DNA of 28,664 nt from Limnovirga sp038203525. Its GTDB lineage: Bacteria; Bacteroidota; Bacteroidia; Chitinophagales; Chitinophagaceae. The stretch covers positions 1 through 28,664 of the forward strand of contig JBBRDW010000056.1 of the NCBI GenBank assembly GCA_038203525.1. Direction: 5' to 3'. The translations under genes were made by a program, and so were the position numbers. Below the pieces are notes generated by a model. It was not told where the DNA came from and did no database searches. It saw nothing but the letters and a program-made list of their open reading frames with translations. This document shows positions 23,335 to 28,664 of the stretch, one piece after another (position 1 is the stretch's first letter; every line of letters starts with the position of its first letter).

Positions 23335-25905
23335 ATGGCAAATAAATTAAAAAAGAAAACACCTCCGCCACCCAATCCTGACAAACTTAAACCTGAAAAG
23401 GAAGTTAAGGTTACGGTAAAAGAGGTTGTAAAAGACGAGCGTACCACCAAGATCGCCGGCGCTGTATGCCTGTTAGCTACTGCTTTTCTCTTTATTGCTT
23501 TTACTTCTTATTGCTTCACCTGGCGGCAGGATCAATCCAATGTTTCTAAACTGGAAGATCTTTTAACCACTGAACACGTAAATAATCTGCTGGGTGTGCT
23601 GGGTGCTTATATTTCACACACGTTCATTTTCAATGGTTTTGGGGTAGCAAGCTATCTGTTTTGTACCTTCTTTTTTGTGCTGGGCGCAAACCTGCTTTTT
23701 GACAAAAAGATTTTTAGCATTGCGCGCAACCTGCGTTACATGATCGTCGGCCTGTTGGTATTGAGTGTTGCCTTTGCATTTTTCTTCAGAGGCCAGGAGT
23801 TTCCCTATGGCGGTGCTGTGGGCAACTTAATGAAAGACTGGCTTGTAAAATGGATTGGGGATATTGGCACAGCCGCGCTACTTGGCCTCGCTGTACTAAG
23901 TTATATTATCTGGCGGTTTAATCCTGTCTTTAAAGTGCCTGCAATAAAAAAACTAGAGAAAAAGGAAACGGTATCCGCCGCAAATGAAAATATTGAAGAT
24001 GATGAAAATGCAGATGACAGTTTTATGGAAACTGCGAAACTGTTTATTAATAATGATGCGGAGAAAAATGATAAGAATGGTGATTCAGCGAATAATAACA
24101 AACTAAAGAACGACGGGAAAGGGGTGGTAGTAATAATGCCTAAAGCTGCTGAAGAACTAAATCCGATGCACGACTTTTCCCTTAGCGAAAAAGAAGGCAC
24201 GACAGCCTTGGCAGATGACATACCCGAACCCGTTCCTCCACCGGCAACACCCGCTAAGGTTAGAAAAGTAATTATAGAAGATATGGCCCTCGAGATAAAA
24301 GAAATTCAGAAAGATGAGGAATTAGAGGAGTCCAGAATAGAAACAATCTACCAACCGAAACCCGCAAACGAAGATTTGCCGGCAAGCGACTCCAAGCCTT
24401 TAAAAGATTACGAGCCTACTTTAGATTTAAAAGACTATCAATATCCATCGCTTGATTTGCTTGAAGCACATGGAAGTGAAAAAATTGTTCAGGATCCTGC
24501 AGAGCTGGAAGCAAATAAAAACCAGATTATTGCAACACTGCGCAATTACGACATAGAAATACAGCGTATTGCTGCAACAGTAGGCCCAACTGTTACACTG
24601 TACGAAATTGTGCCTGCACCGGGGGTTCGTATAAGCCGTATAAAGAACCTGGAAGATGATATAGCATTGAGTTTGGCAGCCTTGGGTATACGTATTATTG
24701 CACCAATTCCCGGTAAAGGAACGATTGGTATAGAAGTGCCCAATGTCCGTAAAACAGTGGTGAGTATGAAAACATTACTGGCATCTGAAAAATTTCAGAA
24801 CAACACTTTTTCCCTGCCGATTGCCATTGGTAAAAAGATAGATAACGAAAACTTTATTGTTGACCTTGCAAGTATGCCGCACCTGCTAATGGCCGGTGCC
24901 ACAGGCCAGGGAAAATCAGTTGGTATTAATGCTTTGCTTGTTTCCTTGCTGTATAAAAAGCATCCCTCGCAGCTCAAGCTGGTGTTGGTAGATCCTAAAA
25001 AGGTAGAGCTTAGTTTATACCGGGTAATTGAGAAACATTTTCTTGCTAAACTACCGGGTGAGGACGAGTCTATTATTACCGATACAAAGAAAGTGGTTTA
25101 TACCCTTAACGCCCTTTGCATTGAAATGGATAACCGTTACGATCTGTTGAAAGAAGCCGGCTGCCGCAACATTCGGGAGTACAATGAAAAGTTTGTAAAA
25201 CGAAAATTAAATCCCCAGAAAGGCCACCAGTTTTTGCCCTTTATTGTGCTGGTAATTGATGAGTTTGCAGATCTTATTATGACTGCAGGTAAAGAAATTG
25301 AATTACCTATTGCAAGACTTGCGCAGCTTGCACGTGCTGTTGGTATCCATTTGATTATTGCTACGCAGCGGCCGTCTGTAAATATTATTACCGGTACTAT
25401 TAAAGCAAACTTTCCGGCGCGTATTGCTTTTAAGGTTTCTTCAAAAATTGACAGCCGCACAATTCTTGATGCCGGTGGCGCAGAGCAGTTAATTGGTAAG
25501 GGTGATATGCTGATAAGTTATAACGGCGAAATAACCCGCTTGCAGTGTGCTTTTGTAGATACGCCTGAAGTAGACCGCATTGTTGACTTTATTGCCTACC
25601 AGGAAAGTTTCCCCGAACAATACTATCTGCCAATTTACGACGACGATAAAGAACTTGAAAGCAAGGGTCTTGATGCCGGTGACCGTGATGAATTATTTGA
25701 AACCGCAGCAAGACTAATTGTGGCCAACCAGATTGGCAGCACTTCGCTGATACAGCGTAAAATGAAACTCGGTTATAACCGTGCCGGCCGCTTAATGGAC
25801 CAGTTGGAGGCGGCTGGAATTGTGGGTAAAAATGCCGGCAGCAAAGCCCGTGAGGTTTTGATACAGACAGAAAGCGAGTTGCAGGAAAGGCTTGATATGA
25901 TGTAG
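23335..25905 (+). CDS. ftsK: DNA translocase FtsK
   Basis: The protein is 856 residues from the ATG at 23335 (a TTG at 23320 is less likely). Four predicted transmembrane helices (about residues 40-60, 85-112, 127-147, 165-185) anchor it at the septum. An acidic, Pro-rich linker follows (about 200-380). The motor domain (beta/alpha) begins near 390, with Walker A GATGQGKSVG starting at 521 and Walker B near LVIDEFADLIM. The C-terminal gamma winged helix (about 785-845; LIQRKMKLGYNRAGRLMDQLEAAG) reads the polar KOPS signals. The protein segregates chromosome ends at cell division. It is unusual only in its surroundings: the whole gene sits between a pair of repeat arms. Confidence 0.96.
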   Translation: MANKLKKKTPPPPNPDKLKPEKEVKVTVKEVVKDERTTKIAGAVCLLATAFLFIAFTSYCFTWRQDQSNVSKLEDLLTTEHVNNLLGVLGAYISHTFIFNGFGVASYLFCTFFFVLGANLLFDKKIFSIARNLRYMIVGLLVLSVAFAFFFRGQEFPYGGAVGNLMKDWLVKWIGDIGTAALLGLAVLSYIIWRFNPVFKVPAIKKLEKKETVSAANENIEDDENADDSFMETAKLFINNDAEKNDKNGDSANNNKLKNDGKGVVVIMPKAAEELNPMHDFSLSEKEGTTALADDIPEPVPPPATPAKVRKVIIEDMALEIKEIQKDEELEESRIETIYQPKPANEDLPASDSKPLKDYEPTLDLKDYQYPSLDLLEAHGSEKIVQDPAELEANKNQIIATLRNYDIEIQRIAATVGPTVTLYEIVPAPGVRISRIKNLEDDIALSLAALGIRIIAPIPGKGTIGIEVPNVRKTVVSMKTLLASEKFQNNTFSLPIAIGKKIDNENFIVDLASMPHLLMAGATGQGKSVGINALLVSLLYKKHPSQLKLVLVDPKKVELSLYRVIEKHFLAKLPGEDESIITDTKKVVYTLNALCIEMDNRYDLLKEAGCRNIREYNEKFVKRKLNPQKGHQFLPFIVLVIDEFADLIMTAGKEIELPIARLAQLARAVGIHLIIATQRPSVNIITGTIKANFPARIAFKVSSKIDSRTILDAGGAEQLIGKGDMLISYNGEITRLQCAFVDTPEVDRIVDFIAYQESFPEQYYLPIYDDDKELESKGLDAGDRDELFETAARLIVANQIGSTSLIQRKMKLGYNRAGRLMDQLEAAGIVGKNAGSKAREVLIQTESELQERLDMM

Positions 25906-26245
25906 CTGCGTCCATTGCACGGTTCAAAAAATTATTACTCCCTGTCAGGAGATTTATGGTGAATAACCGTCGATCATTTTATTGCAGCATTCTTGAGTCG
26001 CAATCCCGGCCTTAAATGCGTTTATGCAGGCAGGCGTTCATTGGTTGAATGTTAATTGAGCTTTGATTCTCTCATTTACCAGTAGGGTTTATTTCTATGT
26101 TTTGATGGAGGCAAGTTTCACAAAAGCGTGCAGGATATTGCAATACTTTTTGCCATTGCTGAATAAAGGACAAAGCGTATAAGTGTGCGACGCAACGGAA
26201 GCTTTATAGCAGCAATACTGCCAGGCCCAAAAACTGTATTTGCTT
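25906..26245. other. Intergenic region after ftsK
   Basis: There is no gene here. It contains the reverse repeat arm at 26151-26233. A segment CATTGCACGGTTCAAAAAATTATT at 25913-25936 resembles a decayed outer edge of another arm, but weakly. No terminator hairpin is obvious for ftsK. Confidence 0.4.
26151..26233 (-). repeat. Dispersed repeat, right-type arm (reverse), downstream of ftsK
   Basis: Minus-strand reading: oligo-T, GGGCCTGGC, AGTATTGCTGCTATAAAGCTTCC, then a core variant (complement of 26176-26195) and TTCAGCAATGGCA at the inner end (26151-26163). It lies just after the stop of the Pr6Pr-type gene, which ends at 26246. Confidence 0.83.
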
Positions 26246-26917
26246 TTATAATTTTCTTCTTCTCTTTTTTTTTGGCTGTTCTGACATTAAACCATCCAGG
26301 AATAAAAGCAGGAGGCCTAAGCCCATAAATGCGCCAGTCATAACCAATATGCTTGTGGAAACACGCTCAATCCCAAGCTGGCTTACATCAAGGAAAGGGT
26401 AGGGGAAACGCCCTATTACTGCGCCACGTATCAGCACATACAAAATATAAAACAAAGGATAAATAAGCCATTTAAAAGGGTGGCTCCAGCTGAGAGAACC
26501 TTTCTTTACAAAGCCGAACCAATATAAAACATAGGCCACGGGAATGGCATAATGTAAAATAATATCAGCGATCAGCTGAAGGTCTTTTGGGTTCCAAAGA
26601 TCTTTAAGAACGATATTGTAAACGACAGCTACCACCACAATATAAACCACCATTCCCGATTGTGTAGATGGTGCAGAAAAAAAGTTGCCCATTCCAGAGC
26701 TTGGGTTGAGTACACAAACAGTAAGACCAAAAGCAATGAGCATATTCGTAAGTATTGTAAAGTAACTTAGAAAATTAAACAAGCCGCCGGTTATAGAAAG
26801 GTCGTTCGCAATTCTGCTTTGTACAGTAATGTAAAGCTGCAGTGCCAATGCAAGCCAGCCGGTTAGCGCTATTATGGCCATAAAGACAGTCGTTAATTTA
26901 TTCGTTTGCTTTTCCAA
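26246..26917 (-). CDS. Pr6Pr family multi-pass membrane protein
   Basis: The protein is 223 residues with about six transmembrane helices. The first is near residues 10-32 (VFMAIIALTGWLALALQLYI). A FNFLSYFTILTNML segment in the second is characteristic of the Pr6Pr family, as is the later YPLFYILYVLIRGAVIGRFPYPFLDV. The C-terminus is a very basic cytoplasmic tail (KKKRRRKL). Its function is not established. The open frame begins at a TTG (26917); the ATG at 26881 is an alternative that would remove 12 residues. No clear ribosome binding site decides between them. Confidence 0.85.
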   Translation of the reverse strand: MEKQTNKLTTVFMAIIALTGWLALALQLYITVQSRIANDLSITGGLFNFLSYFTILTNMLIAFGLTVCVLNPSSGMGNFFSAPSTQSGMVVYIVVVAVVYNIVLKDLWNPKDLQLIADIILHYAIPVAYVLYWFGFVKKGSLSWSHPFKWLIYPLFYILYVLIRGAVIGRFPYPFLDVSQLGIERVSTSILVMTGAFMGLGLLLLFLDGLMSEQPKKKRRRKL

Positions 26918-27521
26918 AATGATCGTTTTTTAGTATTGTAATTTTTCAATTAAGGCGGTCAAAAGTATTGATGATTTTATTCGAAAGTTCAATACGGCAG
27001 TTCTAAATTATTTCATAAGTCTGGCTGAAGAATTTGAGGGCATGGTTCCTTGCGCTTTGAAACTGTTCTAAATTAAGATATTAAAGGTAGGGTTAGCAAA
27101 ACTAGATGTAAAGGCTGAGGCAGCTTGATTGTATTGATATGAAAAGGCAATCATCATAAGCGTAAATCGTAGAATCAGGTATACAAAAGATCTAATAGAC
27201 CGCCCGGGGCAAATTATTAGGGAGTACCTAATGCATAAAAAAAATGCAGACAGGCTGTGCACTCGAAAACAAATGAAATTTTTTCTCAGATAATGCAATG
27301 GCAACGATGTTGACCGAAGACAGACGATTGGCATAAAATGAAACCAACAGGCTTAATGCAAGAAGCTATGAGCGGTATTCATGCAATGTAGAAACCTTAA
27401 GACAAATACCAGTTTTACAAATTCTGGTAAACGCTTTTATCATTAAATGTCTATACAGTTGCTTAGTATGGGCAAGCCGAAGGTTCAGCCGCAGAACAAC
27501 GATGCCAAGCCTGAAAAATAC
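26918..27521. other. Gene-poor interval between Pr6Pr-type and PorP/SprF genes
   Basis: About 600 bases without a credible gene. The minus-strand open frame at 27068-27334 (88 codons) has no family features. There are small inverted repeats, including TGCAT/ATGCA around an A-run near 27231-27247, and TACCAG/CTGGTA at 27407-27429. A weak forward repeat-arm trace (27016-27053) and a weak reverse trace (27491-27518) are possible. No RNA gene is recognised. Confidence 0.45.
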
Positions 27522-28568
27522 TTACCAGACATTGCGCGGGCACCAGTCGCCGTAATTGTTCCCGAGCAAAAAGCCGATAAGTATTTCATGGGTTCCTTTG
27601 CTTACGGTGTTTAAAAGCGAAGAAGTAAAATCGTAGGAGTAGCCAATATTCAACGTGCTGTTTATATTTAAACCAGCCATAACCGCAAAGCCATCTTTAG
27701 GGCGCAAAGACGCACCCGCCCATAAAAAATCGCGGTATTGAAACTTGGCATTTATATCAATGCTAAGCGGCACGGGATTTACATATTTTACGGTAACAGA
27801 TGGCAGAAAGCTAACATCATCGCTTAGTAAAAGTTTATACCCGGCCTGCAGAAAAAGATGTGGAATAAGTTTTCCGCCAACAATAACCAGGCTGTCGCCA
27901 CCAAGCTTACCATCATTAAATCCTAATTTCTGCGGTACGATCTGTTGTGCAGCAAGGCCAGCAAACCACTGGGCATTATACAACCAAACGCCCAGGCTTA
28001 TATCGGGCTTTATGGTATTGATAAAAGCACTGTTGGCCACCACAGGATCAACCGGGTAAGCTGTACCAAAATCAAGCTCACCGGTTTTAAGACTCATGTT
28101 CTGCATACCCAGCGATACACCCGCACTAAAACTGGTAGTCTCATTTAAAGGCAGGTGATAGGCATAGGAAGCATAGAGCGCAAAACGGTTCAGCGGGCCG
28201 GTTTTATCGTTAAGCATGGTAAGCCCTAAACCATGGTGTGGGTCGGTTGAATGATATTCCTCCATAAACATCCGGCCACGTGGGTTCTCGCCTTCGGGCC
28301 TGAAGCTGGTGGCGTTTTCCCTGGCCAAACCGCTTTTTTTAAGCGGTCCCTGTATGGTTAGGTAAGTAGTAACCGGTGCACCATCTAAACCAACCCACTG
28401 GTGGCGGTGGCTTATTTTTACATCGGTATAATTTTCAATACCGGCAATGGCGGGGTTGATAATAAAATTGTTGAGTATGTATTGTGTATAGTAAGGCCGT
28501 TGCTGGGCAAACGCTAAAAAAACACAACAGGTTAGTGGTAAAAAAAATGTAACGGCTTTCAATTTCAT
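27522..28568 (-). CDS. PorP/SprF family outer-membrane protein
   Basis: The protein is 348 residues with a signal peptide ending near FLAFAQ. The family hallmark follows at once: YYTQYILNNFIINPAIAG, then a RHQWVGLDGAP segment and YLTIQGPL. A GLGLTMLNDKTGP segment, AYHLPLNETTSFSAGVSLG and a barrel-like C-terminal half complete the picture. PorP/SprF proteins are associated with the type IX secretion system and gliding, and many genomes carry several stand-alone copies. No PorK/L/M/N genes are next to it, so it is likely a paralogue serving a particular substrate. The last residues (WCPRNVW) do not end in the usual barrel Phe. Confidence 0.9.
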   Translation of the reverse strand: MKLKAVTFFLPLTCCVFLAFAQQRPYYTQYILNNFIINPAIAGIENYTDVKISHRHQWVGLDGAPVTTYLTIQGPLKKSGLARENATSFRPEGENPRGRMFMEEYHSTDPHHGLGLTMLNDKTGPLNRFALYASYAYHLPLNETTSFSAGVSLGMQNMSLKTGELDFGTAYPVDPVVANSAFINTIKPDISLGVWLYNAQWFAGLAAQQIVPQKLGFNDGKLGGDSLVIVGGKLIPHLFLQAGYKLLLSDDVSFLPSVTVKYVNPVPLSIDINAKFQYRDFLWAGASLRPKDGFAVMAGLNINSTLNIGYSYDFTSSLLNTVSKGTHEILIGFLLGNNYGDWCPRNVW

Positions 28569-28634
28569 CCTGCTAAAATTAGTATTTCCCTTTTTAATTT
28601 ATTTTATTATTAATACGCTTTTTTCTGCTGCATA

Positions 28635-28664
28635 TTTTTTTTGAGCCCGGCATTTATTTTTCAT
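28635..28664 (+). repeat. Dispersed repeat, left-type outer edge cut by the window end
   Basis: An eight-T run (28635-28642) then GAGCCCGGC (28643-28651) matches the outer edge of a forward arm. The core would lie outside the window. It would continue the alternation if the weak reverse trace near 27495 is real. Confidence 0.7.

Noticed and set aside
23055..26233. Repeat core as the FtsK-guiding KOPS or the dif site
   Set aside because: KOPS is short and strand-biased and dif is usually a single site near the terminus; these copies alternate in strand and are far too many. Only the position next to ftsK suggested it.
27068..27334. Minus-strand open frame of 88 codons
   Set aside because: No signal, family motif or operon context; hydrophobic and Arg/Ser-rich reading typical of a chance frame in AT-rich DNA.
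571..28651. Reading the dispersed repeats as a CRISPR array
   Set aside because: Copies are kilobases apart, in both orientations, and without uniform spacers; no cas genes are present.

Overview
The window looks like chromosomal DNA of a Bacteroidota bacterium, most likely of the Chitinophagaceae type. The evidence is a protein with a type IX secretion C-terminal sorting domain, a PorP/SprF protein, a two-component pair with a Reg_prop/Y_Y_Y sensor and a LytTR regulator, a SusC-style TonB receptor with an N-terminal carboxypeptidase-regulatory-like domain, a Bacteroidetes-type promoter (TTTG, 19 bases, TACATTTG) and moderately AT-rich DNA. The genus assignment is inference. I see no tRNA, rRNA, CRISPR array or intact mobile element.

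Layout: 1-720 holds the 3' end of a broken IS630-type transposase and non-coding DNA. 726-4305 (+) holds folB, a TPR-like exported protein, a PAPS-dependent sulfotransferase and two tandem paralogous outer-membrane proteins. 4386-6811 (-) holds an exported S10 serine carboxypeptidase and an RMD1/DUF155 membrane protein. 7043-9719 (+) holds an OsmC-like protein, a MetZ-type sulfhydrylase and a secreted cupredoxin with a sorting domain. 9936-13290 (+) holds a small membrane-anchored protein ending in a CPPP motif and a TonB-dependent receptor. 13714-15071 (-) holds aat, clpS and a 73-residue acidic protein; the first two are the writer and reader of the bacterial Leu/Phe N-degron pathway. 15235-15888 (+) is a lolD-type ATPase. 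16230-22991 (-) holds a secreted beta-trefoil protein, an OmpA-family protein coupled to a small FlgD-like protein, and a LytTR response regulator overlapping its giant sensor kinase. 23335-25905 (+) is ftsK. 26246-28568 (-) holds a Pr6Pr-type membrane protein and a PorP/SprF protein.

The most unusual feature is a dispersed intergenic repeat family, about one copy per 2 kb, with the core TTGCGTCGCACTCTTGTACT inside an arm of about 75-90 bp. The outer edge of each arm is an oligo-T run followed by GAGCC(C/A)GGC. From 2965 onward the clear copies alternate strictly in orientation (forward, reverse, forward, reverse), so they form inward-facing pairs with outward oligo-T/oligo-A ends. Forward and reverse arms are also distinguishable by sequence, as if they were left and right ends of one composite unit. 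The interval within a pair holds no gene, one gene (RMD1, the CPPP protein, the beta-trefoil protein, ftsK) or a pair of related hairpin elements (13412-13615). The intervals between pairs hold the operons. One copy (19018-19108) has collapsed into a near-perfect palindrome of a right-like and a left-like arm. I could not identify this family; it is the best candidate here for something undescribed.
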